A stretch of 37,449 bases of DNA from Providencia sneebia DSM 19967 (GTDB lineage Bacteria; Pseudomonadota; Gammaproteobacteria; Enterobacterales; Enterobacteriaceae): positions 2,647,405-2,684,853 of the forward strand of contig NZ_CM001773.1 in the NCBI RefSeq assembly GCF_000314895.2, written 5' to 3'. Below the pieces are notes generated by a model. It saw only the letters and a program-made list of their open reading frames with translations, did no database searches and was not told where the DNA came from. Of the stretch, positions 30,420 to 37,449 are shown in pieces. How positions within the stretch are numbered: the stretch's first letter is position 1; every line of letters begins with the position of its first letter. A program made the position numbers and the translations under genes.

Positions 30420-31196
30420 ATGCATGAACTACCATTAGTCTTTTTCACCGTCTTCGGACAATCAGCAGCAGGTCTCTTTTTACTGGCTTATATCAGCAGA
30501 AGAATGGGCACTATTAATGATAATCAGCTAAGAAATGCCAATATATTAGCATTTATCATTGTGATGATTGGGCTAGGAATTGGCGGTTTACACGAAGGGC
30601 AACCATTGCGTTTCTTCAATATGTTATTTGGTGTCGGTCGTTCACCAATGAGTAATGAAGCATTCTTAAGTGGTGTATTTGTGGCTTTTGCAGCAGCGAC
30701 ATTATTCTTTACGCTGTTCTATAAACGCCCAATGTTGCGTGAATTATCCAATATCGCCACGGTTATATTCGGACTTGCTTTTGTCTGGTCAATACCGCAG
30801 GTCTACCACATTTCATCTATTGCAAATTGGAATACCAATTACACGACGCTACAAATGTGGATGACAATGTTTGTTGGTGGCGGTGCATTAGCTATGGCAA
30901 TTGGTGCTAGAGGTCTTGGTATCGCCTCTTTCCTCATCGGTACAATTGTTATTTTTGCTAGCCGCGCAGGTTATTTATCATTCTTAGCTGAAACTGGCCC
31001 TGCAATCAGTGCTGAACAAACTGGCTTTTGGGGTTTCCAAGTGATTGTGCTAGTGATTGCATTAGCAGGATTTATTGGCATGGCTCTCAAACAAAACGCG
31101 CCAAAAACCCTATTAGCAACCTGTGCTAGCGCTGTTATTCTTGCAGAACTTGCTGGTAGAATTGCCTTCTATAATTTGTGGCAAATTACTATGTAA
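30420..31196 (+). CDS. dmsC: DMSO reductase membrane anchor subunit
   Basis: 258 aa, eight hydrophobic segments (about residues 5-25, 42-60, 80-100, 110-130, 143-160, 165-185, 205-222, 230-250). Start two bases after the dmsB stop. DmsC binds menaquinol and holds DmsAB on the membrane. Motifs such as GGLHEGQPLRFFNMLFG are typical of the family. Confidence 0.9.
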   Translation: MHELPLVFFTVFGQSAAGLFLLAYISRRMGTINDNQLRNANILAFIIVMIGLGIGGLHEGQPLRFFNMLFGVGRSPMSNEAFLSGVFVAFAAATLFFTLFYKRPMLRELSNIATVIFGLAFVWSIPQVYHISSIANWNTNYTTLQMWMTMFVGGGALAMAIGARGLGIASFLIGTIVIFASRAGYLSFLAETGPAISAEQTGFWGFQVIVLVIALAGFIGMALKQNAPKTLLATCASAVILAELAGRIAFYNLWQITM

Positions 31197-31225
31197 TTGA
31201 TTTAACGTGTTGACATGTTAACTCT

Positions 31226-31251
31226 GATAAGCCTGCAATAGCAGGCTTATC
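31226..31251 (+). terminator. Hairpin after dmsC
   Basis: GATAAGCCTGC-AATA-GCAGGCTTATC is a perfect 11-pair stem, followed by an AT-rich tail without a T run. It may end or stabilise the 3' end of the dmsABC transcript upstream of dmsD. Confidence 0.6.
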
Positions 31252-31383
31252 AATTTAAATGGCATAACAGTAAAACCATTGAACAGTTGACGCACTAAAA
31301 AGTATCACCATCTCATTACATTCGTATTTAGCAACAATATTAGTGAGAAGCAACTGCAATATTAATCAAAAAAGAGAATAATA

Positions 31384-31980
31384 ATGACCATTAATACAAC
31401 ACTCGCGCGCATTTTAGGTGCTTGTTTTTACTATTCACCACAGTCAGAAACTGTTTCGCAAATCATTCCTTTACTTCGCGATATTCCGTTATGGTATGAA
31501 TGGGATAATATGGAAGAATTACGACCATTGAGCTTATCTTTATCACAACAATCAGCCGATGATCTCGCTTATGACTTTTCCGTCCTTTTTGAAGGTCAAG
31601 GCGTTATGCCTGCTCCGCCTTGGGGATCAGTTTATCTTGAGCGCGACAATATCGTTATGGGCACATCCACCAGCCATTATCGTCAATTCTTAGCGGGTCA
31701 CAGCCTAGAAACAGAGACGGGATTGCGTGAACCAGAAGATCAGTTTGGCTTAATGTTGATGGCGCTATCCGTTTTTGGCGAACAAGAACAAACCGATGCT
31801 ATCACTACCCTTCTTGAGCAATTTTTGTTGCCATGGGCTTATCGTTATTTAAAATTAGTTCAGGAAACGCAAACTGAGTATCCGTTTTATCCTCAACTCG
31901 CCCAAGTGACAGAAAAATACTTACAGGACTTACAACAAAAACATCACCTAACACCTGTTGCTGCTGAGTTATTCCGTTAA
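31384..31980 (+). CDS. dmsD: DmsD/TorD family Tat chaperone
   Basis: 198 aa. PAPPWGSVYLERDNIVMG, EPEDQFGLMLMAL and FLLPWAYRYL are the landmarks of DmsD, the chaperone that binds the DmsA twin-arginine leader and aids cofactor insertion. Helical throughout. Separated from dmsC by a hairpin, with its own AAGAGAATA ribosome site. Confidence 0.92.
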   Translation: MTINTTLARILGACFYYSPQSETVSQIIPLLRDIPLWYEWDNMEELRPLSLSLSQQSADDLAYDFSVLFEGQGVMPAPPWGSVYLERDNIVMGTSTSHYRQFLAGHSLETETGLREPEDQFGLMLMALSVFGEQEQTDAITTLLEQFLLPWAYRYLKLVQETQTEYPFYPQLAQVTEKYLQDLQQKHHLTPVAAELFR

Positions 31981-32109
31981 CCAATTAAGCATTGTTTAAT
32001 CAAACGGTTAAATATGCAGCCATTTCTTACTTTAAGCTGCATATTTAATATTGTTTTTACAAACATATAACCTTCAGATTAATATCAAGTAATTAATTAA
32101 AATTGATAG

Positions 32110-32652
32110 TTAAAATGACGAATTTGGTTGCTGTAAAAAGTCAATTTCTTCTTTTGTTGATGGGCGTTCTAATATGGCATTACGATGCGGATATCGTCCG
32201 AAGCGATCAATAATCGCTTTATGCTGCATCTCATAATTGAGCGTGCTTTCATCACCTAAACCCCGAAAAAGCTCCACAGCTTGTTGGTGGATAAAACGTG
32301 ATTCTGAATGCATAAATGGCATCAATATAAACTTACGTTGAGATAACGTCAGCATATTATAATCACTTTGTTTAATCGCTTCTTGCGCCAAAACAAGTGC
32401 CATTTTATCTTGAGCAAAGGCTTTTGGTGTATCACGCCACACATTACGCGAAAATTGGTCTAATACAATAATTTCAGCCAACCGACCTCGGATCGATAAA
32501 CGCCAAAATGCGAGTTCTCCTTGAGATGCCCTTTCAATAATATCACCAAAGCGCTGGGCGATCATGACATCAAACTTTATATTCTTTTCAAACCATTGTT
32601 TAGGCGTGCATTCTTCAAACCAAAATGTCAAAACATTTTCCATGGCATTCAT
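32110..32652 (-). CDS. DUF924 family protein
   Basis: 180 aa. LTFWFEECTPKQWFEKNIKF, GRLAEIIVLDQFSRNVWRDT and ILMPFMHSESRFIHQQAVEL are DUF924 signatures (all-alpha, TPR-like fold). Start could be ATG 32652 or 32643; neither has a strong ribosome site. Function unknown in any organism I know of. Confidence 0.88.
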   Translation of the reverse strand: MNAMENVLTFWFEECTPKQWFEKNIKFDVMIAQRFGDIIERASQGELAFWRLSIRGRLAEIIVLDQFSRNVWRDTPKAFAQDKMALVLAQEAIKQSDYNMLTLSQRKFILMPFMHSESRFIHQQAVELFRGLGDESTLNYEMQHKAIIDRFGRYPHRNAILERPSTKEEIDFLQQPNSSF

Positions 32653-33077
32653 CGTGTTAAAATACCTATAATTTTAATTGTGATAAGTTATTTTTTATCG
32701 TAAATAAAACTCATTATTATTTTTATGAGCAACCTCTTAAATCCGCCATAATTAGATAATTATTTTGTGATTTTGCGAGGTTGTTCCAAAATATAGTCAT
32801 TTAACTCAACCACAAAGTGACTCATATTGTTGTTAAGAAAAACATTAAACACTTTTTTCAATCATATATTATATAAAGAAGATGCTAATTAAATATTTTA
32901 AGCAAATTTATCATCATTCTTAATACTGCTGCATACATTTAAGCAATCCAATGATAAAATTTAATTTAAAGCTACTATTTAATAAGCTAATGTTTAATTA
33001 ATTCATTATGTAAAAATCATAATCAATGATGTCATAGTTAGTCTTAATTTACTCTACTACTTTTAGGAATGATTTAG
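32653..33077. other. AT-rich intergenic region
   Basis: No gene seen. Inverted halves CAACCTC / GAGGTTG around 32730-32786, widely spaced. Promoter-like TA-rich stretches face both ways. Confidence 0.4.
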
Positions 33078-33347
33078 ATGTCAGTACATATGGTACTTGT
33101 TGGATGGGCATTGTGGGTAAGTCCTTGTGGAACAGATGCTTGTGATGCTCTTCCTGTTACAGATACCTTATTTAGTGAACAAGAATGCATGACTCGCAAG
33201 GCTTATTTGGAATCTAAACGTCCTAATCTCTACTTTTTGTGTGGTGAAGTTTATCGTGATAGCGATGAAGCTGATAAAGATACACAGCATGTCGTTCCTG
33301 CGCCAAATCCACCTTTGCGCGCGCTACCTAAACGTGAATCTCGATAA
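33078..33347 (+). CDS. Small protein of unknown function
   Basis: 89 aa starting MSVHMVLVGWALWVSPCGTD: a short hydrophobic N-terminus that could be an uncleaved signal or membrane anchor, then four Cys (PCGTDAC, EQECM, FLCGEVY). Two disulfides in the periplasm are possible. The tail is proline and charge rich. AGGAATGATTTAG before the ATG. I do not recognise a named family. Confidence 0.65.
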   Translation: MSVHMVLVGWALWVSPCGTDACDALPVTDTLFSEQECMTRKAYLESKRPNLYFLCGEVYRDSDEADKDTQHVVPAPNPPLRALPKRESR

Positions 33348-33383
33348 CATATTTAATAGTAATATTAAGCTTTCTATATAAAA

Positions 33384-33416
33384 ACAAAAGCAAGCTAATC
33401 TTCCGCTTGCTTTTGT
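33384..33416. terminator. Bidirectional terminator between convergent genes
   Basis: ACAAAAGCAAGC (33384-33395) and GCTTGCTTTTGT (33405-33416) pair perfectly over 12 bases; T-rich on both sides. It serves the 89-aa gene and the carboxylase operon. Confidence 0.88.
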
Positions 33417-33437
33417 ATTAATCACGACTATTTAGTG

Positions 33438-35195
33438 TTAGCAGATGTCGGCAATTTTACTCTCTGCATCAAAGTAATCCCCTTTCTTAGCCGCATATTT
33501 TAATATACCAGTGCGATGCGCAATGACTTGTACTTCCATTTTCATTGCTTCCATCACACCAATCACATCACCTTCTTGAACGGTTTGCCCTTCTGCAACT
33601 AACCAATTGAATAGCACACCCGATATTGGCGCATTCACTGTCTGTTCATGAGCGATTTCAGTGGGTGATTGATGAGATACGGATTCGGTTTGTGATACAG
33701 ATAATCCTGCAAATAATTGCATTGGCAAGCCAAGTTCACAGCGTTTACCATCAATTTCGATAAAGGTACGGGTTAATTTAGCTTCATCTTGTGGAAGTTG
33801 CCGTTTCGCAGGATCAATTTTCACATCAAACTCAGTTTCAATCCAGCGTGTGTGCACTTTGAAGTCATCACAAAAATCAGCTTGAGCCATCACTGCGCGA
33901 TGGAATGGTAATACTGAAGCAACACCTTCAATCGTAAATTCTTCGAGTGCTCGGCGGGCGCGTGAAAGAGCTTGTTCACGTGAATTACCAACAACAATTA
34001 GTTTTGCCATTAATGAATCAAACGTGCCAGGAATGCGTGATCCAGCGACAACGCCGCTATCTAAACGGATACCTGGACCTGAAGGTGCATCAAATCGAAT
34101 AATAGTGCCCGGCGTTGGTAGAAAACCATTTCCCGCATCTTCTGCATTAATACGGAATTCAAAAGCATGGCCGCGAGGTTTTGGTGTTTCACTAATGCTT
34201 AACGGTAATCCTTGGGCAATGCGTAATTGTTCAACAACCAAATCTACACCCGCAGTTTCTTCAGTAACGGGATGCTCCACTTGTAGACGTGTATTGACTT
34301 CCAAAAATGATAATGTGTTATCTTGGCTGAGTAGAAACTCAACGGTTCCTGCACTGACATAATTTGCTTTAGTACAAATATCAACAGACGCTTGAATAAT
34401 CTGTTTCTGTAAAGCCTCAGATAAAAAAGGTGCAGGTGATTCTTCAACTAATTTTTGATTGCGTCTTTGTAATGAACAATCCCGTGTTCCCACCACCACA
34501 ACATTCCCCAAAGTATCAGCTAACACTTGAGCTTCAATATGGCGAGGATTGTGCAAGAATTTTTCTAAGAAACATTCCCCGCGTCCAAAGGCTACCGTTG
34601 CCTCTCTGACCGCTGAATGGTATAGCTCCTCGACCTCTTCCATTTTCCAAGCGACTTTTAATCCACGTCCACCACCACCAAAAGCCGCTTTAATTGCAAT
34701 GGGTAAACCATTTGCTTGCGCAAATTCAACAACTTCTTTGACATCTTTGACAGGCTCTTTTGTACCTGCAACCAAAGGCGCGCCAACTTGAAGAGCAATT
34801 TGTCTCGCTTTAACTTTATCACCTAAAACCTCGATGGTATCTGGATTAGGGCCCACCCAAATTAACCCAGCGTCTTGAACCGCACGTGCAAATTCTGCGC
34901 GCTCAGATAAAAAACCATAACCAGGATGAACCATTGTGGCACCTGATTTTTTGGCTATTTCAATTAATTTATCCATATCCAAATAGCTTTCTGCTGGCGT
35001 ATTTCCTGACAAGCCATAAGCTTCATCAGCCATTGTGACATGCAAAGCAGAAATATCGCAGTCGGCATAAACAGCAACTGATTGGAAACCAATATCGCGA
35101 CATGCGCGAATAATACGCACCGCTATTTCACCACGATTAGCAATTAAAACTTTCGGACTTATTTTTGGATTAGTTTTTGAATTAGTTGTAGGCAT
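33438..35195 (-). CDS. Biotin carboxylase fused to BCCP
   Basis: 585 aa from ATG 35195 (a longer frame runs through the end of the upstream gene). Residues 10-460: biotin carboxylase with KVLIANRGEIAVRIIRACRD, the ATP-grasp glycine loop KAAFGGGGRGLKVAW, and the catalytic EVNTRLQVEHPVTE. Residues about 515-585: biotinyl domain with VMEAMKMEV, where the Lys carries biotin. It loads CO2 onto biotin. The partner carboxyltransferase is probably the PxpB-PxpC fusion directly upstream, whose halves resemble the carboxyltransferase region of urea carboxylase. Substrate unknown. Confidence 0.9.
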   Translation of the reverse strand: MPTTNSKTNPKISPKVLIANRGEIAVRIIRACRDIGFQSVAVYADCDISALHVTMADEAYGLSGNTPAESYLDMDKLIEIAKKSGATMVHPGYGFLSERAEFARAVQDAGLIWVGPNPDTIEVLGDKVKARQIALQVGAPLVAGTKEPVKDVKEVVEFAQANGLPIAIKAAFGGGGRGLKVAWKMEEVEELYHSAVREATVAFGRGECFLEKFLHNPRHIEAQVLADTLGNVVVVGTRDCSLQRRNQKLVEESPAPFLSEALQKQIIQASVDICTKANYVSAGTVEFLLSQDNTLSFLEVNTRLQVEHPVTEETAGVDLVVEQLRIAQGLPLSISETPKPRGHAFEFRINAEDAGNGFLPTPGTIIRFDAPSGPGIRLDSGVVAGSRIPGTFDSLMAKLIVVGNSREQALSRARRALEEFTIEGVASVLPFHRAVMAQADFCDDFKVHTRWIETEFDVKIDPAKRQLPQDEAKLTRTFIEIDGKRCELGLPMQLFAGLSVSQTESVSHQSPTEIAHEQTVNAPISGVLFNWLVAEGQTVQEGDVIGVMEAMKMEVQVIAHRTGILKYAAKKGDYFDAESKIADIC

Positions 35196-36816
35196 AATCA
35201 GTAAGACTCCCTTCAAATTCTTTAAATTCCCCAATCGGGTTAAACTTTATCTTGGCATTAACAGGAATTTGACCCGCTAAATCTAAATGGTATTCACACA
35301 CCGAGCCAATCACCGGATAGCCACCTGTTAATGGGTGATCATTTAAAAATAGCACTGGCTGTCCATTTGCTGGGATCTGGATTGCGCCGATACATGTTCC
35401 TTCGCTGGGTAATTCTTGATGCTTTTCTCGCACCAACGGTATTTCGCCCGCTAAGCGTAAACCAATTCGGTTAGAATCTGCGGTTACCTGCCATAATTGC
35501 GATGTTAACGTATGAACAGCTTGCTGAGTAAACCAGTCTGTGCGAGGGCCAAGAATAATATCTAAAACAACAGCCTCATCTTTACTTGGATAATCAATAT
35601 TTGGTTCTTCATTCAATAAAACATCTGTTTGTTGTTGAACGGGTTTAATTGCAAGTGATTGCCCAATTGCCAAGGGTGCAGGACCCACTTGAGCCAATGT
35701 ATCAAATGAGCAACTCCCTAATATGGGTGTGACTTGGAAACCACCACGAACAGCCAGATAACTGCGTACGCCTTGACTCGTCCTGCCTAAACGGAGGATG
35801 TCGCCTTTTGCAAGCTGAATAGGTTGATATTGATACGCGGAATATTTCACACCTTCTACTGTTTCAATATCTATTGCACAAGATGCACCAGTAATCGCTA
35901 CTAAAGCAGAACAATTAAATTGAGCTTTAAATCCACCCTGAGTAATTTCTAATACTGCTTCACTAAGTGGATTACCCATAATTCGGTTGGCGCTTCGCAA
36001 AGCACTTTTATCCATCGCGCCTGATTCAGAGATACCCAATGCAGCTAAACCAATACGCCCTGCATCCTGAAATAGCGTTTGTAGCCCTGTAGCTAATACT
36101 TTTATATCGTTATTTTCAGTATTATTATTTTTGACTTTATTATCTTGTAATGATTTGCCTTCTGTTTTCGCTGCCTGCGGCAAACTGTATGTCGTAATAG
36201 CACGTGCAGCATCCACAAAACTTACCCTGTTACCCGGTTTCAATAATGCAGGTTCTGTACGATGAATATCCCACACAGCAACATCTGTGACACCAATGAG
36301 TTGCCAGCCACCAGGACTTGCTTGTGGATAAACACTACTAAACTCTCCCGCAAGAGCCACAGAGCCAGCAGGAATACGAATACGCGGAGATGATCGACGA
36401 GGCACATTAAGCTGCGCGTTATCAGCAACCATATAAGCAAATCCCGGAGCAAAACCGCAAAATGCAACTTGATATTCATTGCCGGTATGTCTTTCAATGA
36501 CTTCTTCTATTGTCATACCAAGGAAAGTTGCAACCTCAGATAAATCTTCCCCATTATAATGAACAGGAATAGTCACCAACTGGCTGGCTTTGATATCTGT
36601 TGCCAACACATTCAAATTGGCAATCTGTTTAATCAATCTATTTACATCTGTAATTATTGGATTGTAACGCACCAAAATGGTTCGTGCTGCTGGTGTGATC
36701 TCTTCGATTTCTAATTGTTGTGACATGTCACGAAGTAAATTTGTGAGTGCCATTGTCTCTTCAAGACTTTGTAACTCCACCATAAAAGCACTTAAATTTA
36801 CGGGTAAAAATCGCAT
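35182..36816 (-). CDS. PxpB-PxpC fusion (5-oxoprolinase / biotin-dependent carboxyltransferase)
   Basis: 544 aa. Residues 1-215 are PxpB/KipI-like (MRFLPVNLSAFMVELQSLEE, then FCGFAPGFAYMV, then PRRSSPRIRIPAGSVALAGE). A Lys/Asn-rich linker covers 215-235. Residues 236-544 are PxpC/KipA-like (TLFQDAGRIGLAALGISESG, then LAVRGGF, then GCIGAIQIPANGQPVLFLND). In most bacteria these are two genes. The pair with PxpA cleaves 5-oxoproline; the same fold is the carboxyltransferase part of urea carboxylase. Here it overlaps the biotin carboxylase gene by 14 bases and follows DUF1445. Confidence 0.9.
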   Translation of the reverse strand: MRFLPVNLSAFMVELQSLEETMALTNLLRDMSQQLEIEEITPAARTILVRYNPIITDVNRLIKQIANLNVLATDIKASQLVTIPVHYNGEDLSEVATFLGMTIEEVIERHTGNEYQVAFCGFAPGFAYMVADNAQLNVPRRSSPRIRIPAGSVALAGEFSSVYPQASPGGWQLIGVTDVAVWDIHRTEPALLKPGNRVSFVDAARAITTYSLPQAAKTEGKSLQDNKVKNNNTENNDIKVLATGLQTLFQDAGRIGLAALGISESGAMDKSALRSANRIMGNPLSEAVLEITQGGFKAQFNCSALVAITGASCAIDIETVEGVKYSAYQYQPIQLAKGDILRLGRTSQGVRSYLAVRGGFQVTPILGSCSFDTLAQVGPAPLAIGQSLAIKPVQQQTDVLLNEEPNIDYPSKDEAVVLDIILGPRTDWFTQQAVHTLTSQLWQVTADSNRIGLRLAGEIPLVREKHQELPSEGTCIGAIQIPANGQPVLFLNDHPLTGGYPVIGSVCEYHLDLAGQIPVNAKIKFNPIGEFKEFEGSLTDYAYN

Positions 36817-36825
36817 TAAACACCT

Positions 36826-37449
36826 CTACACATGATAAGCCGCATCAGGAATATCTGTTATAAACATATGCCCCGGAGCATGGCTAAGTGCAAATGGTAC
36901 ACCCGACTTCATCACAGCCGCTTGAGGTGTAACACCACATGCCCAAAATACGGGAATTTCACCTTCTTCAATACGGACTGGCTCCCCAAAATCAGGTTGC
37001 ATAACATCAAGAATACCCAGCTGTTCTGGTGCGCCAATGTGCACAGGTGTGCCGTGAACAGAAGGGAATCGACCAGTGATACTCACGGCATCAGCAACAC
37101 GACTTGCAGGAATGGGCCTCATCGACACGACTAACTCACCTTGTAAACGCCCTGCAGGCCTACATAAACGATTCGTTTTATACATAGGAACATTGGAGTT
37201 ATCTGTTATATGTCGAACATCAATACCTGCCTCAATCATGGCGGTTTCAAATGTAAAACTACAACCAATCAAAAAAGTCACAAGGTCGGGATGTTCATGA
37301 TAAATTGCCGTAGCATCGGTAATTTCATCCACCAACTGACCATCTCGCCATACACGATAACGCGGAATATCTGTTCGTAAATCAGCGCCTTCGGCTAATA
37401 TGGTTTGCCAACTTCCTGATTCACAAAGATCTAATATCGGACAGCTTTT
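36826..37449 (-). CDS. DUF1445 putative hydro-lyase (YcsI-like), start outside window
   Basis: Open from the window edge to the stop at 36826 (the internal GTG at 37335 is not the start, since the frame continues upstream as [20 protein letters not shown]). [37 protein letters not shown] and [16 protein letters not shown] are DUF1445 signatures. The family is annotated as hydro-lyase, with D-glutamate cyclase as a related activity; gene linkage to PxpBC supports a role in 5-oxoproline or related metabolism. The gene runs ten bases before PxpBC. Confidence 0.88.
   Translation of the reverse strand, partial: KSCPILDLCESGSWQTILAEGADLRTDIPRYRVWRDGQLVDEITDATAIYHEHPDLVTFLIGCSFTFETAMIEAGIDVRHITDNSNVPMYKTNRLCRPAGRLQGELVVSMRPIPASRVADAVSITGRFPSVHGTPVHIGAPEQLGILDVMQPDFGEPVRIEEGEIPVFWACGVTPQAAVMKSGVPFALSHAPGHMFITDIPDAAYHV

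Noticed and set aside
34024..34362. 112-aa plus-strand frame
   Set aside because: Shadow of the biotin carboxylase gene.
37335..37335. GTG as start of the DUF1445 protein
   Set aside because: The frame continues upstream to the window edge with family-typical residues, so the true start is outside.

Overview
The window looks like chromosomal DNA of an AT-rich enterobacterium. Providencia or a close Morganellaceae relative is my best guess, inferred from gene content and codon style and not tested. It holds one end of an integrated lambdoid prophage (about 1-20387), followed by ordinary host genes (20400-37449).

Prophage, read from its interior to its attachment end. Late genes on the minus strand: portal (cut by the window edge), a small membrane protein, terL, terS, a probable cos region, a 65-aa protein, an HNH nuclease and a 228-aa coiled-coil protein. 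Then the lysis module: a broken membrane protein, Rz/Rz1, a Rha regulator, an M15 endolysin and a holin. A late control region with terminators and the Q antiterminator follows, then RusA, DUF968, zinc-ribbon proteins, a Dam methylase and an O-like replication gene with five iterons inside it. Next are a CII/YmfL-like regulator, cro, a divergent promoter/operator region and cI (plus strand). The early-left operon runs on the plus strand: a 76-aa protein, CsrA, RdgC, an unknown 225-aa protein, MazG, DUF3846, an 81-aa protein, an exonuclease, excisionase and integrase. It ends at the 3' part of a tRNA-Pro(GGG), which is the attachment site.

Several genes are broken by one-base changes: Rz (stop codon), the gene after Rz, dam, cro, and dmsB in the host part. 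Most frameshifts lie at short A runs, so homopolymer sequencing error competes with real decay.

Host part: a periplasmic protein and alpha carbonic anhydrase; a remnant of a DUF1345 membrane protein; a GNAT acetyltransferase; dinI with an SOS box; an isochorismatase-fold protein lacking the catalytic Cys; an HdeD-like protein; a short tandem repeat and an 18-bp-arm inverted repeat beside a complete, very small transcription unit for a 23-aa peptide with a CRP/FNR-like site; a YbdG-type mechanosensitive channel; dmsABC plus dmsD for anaerobic DMSO respiration behind an FNR-like site; a DUF924 protein; and a minus-strand operon of a DUF1445 hydro-lyase, a PxpB-PxpC fusion and a biotin carboxylase-BCCP protein.

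The least explained items are the plus-strand 75-aa gene behind a pseudoknot-like leader in the lysis region, the prophage CsrA with its GGA-rich leader, the cI protein without a recognisable Ser/Lys dyad, and the 23-aa peptide unit.
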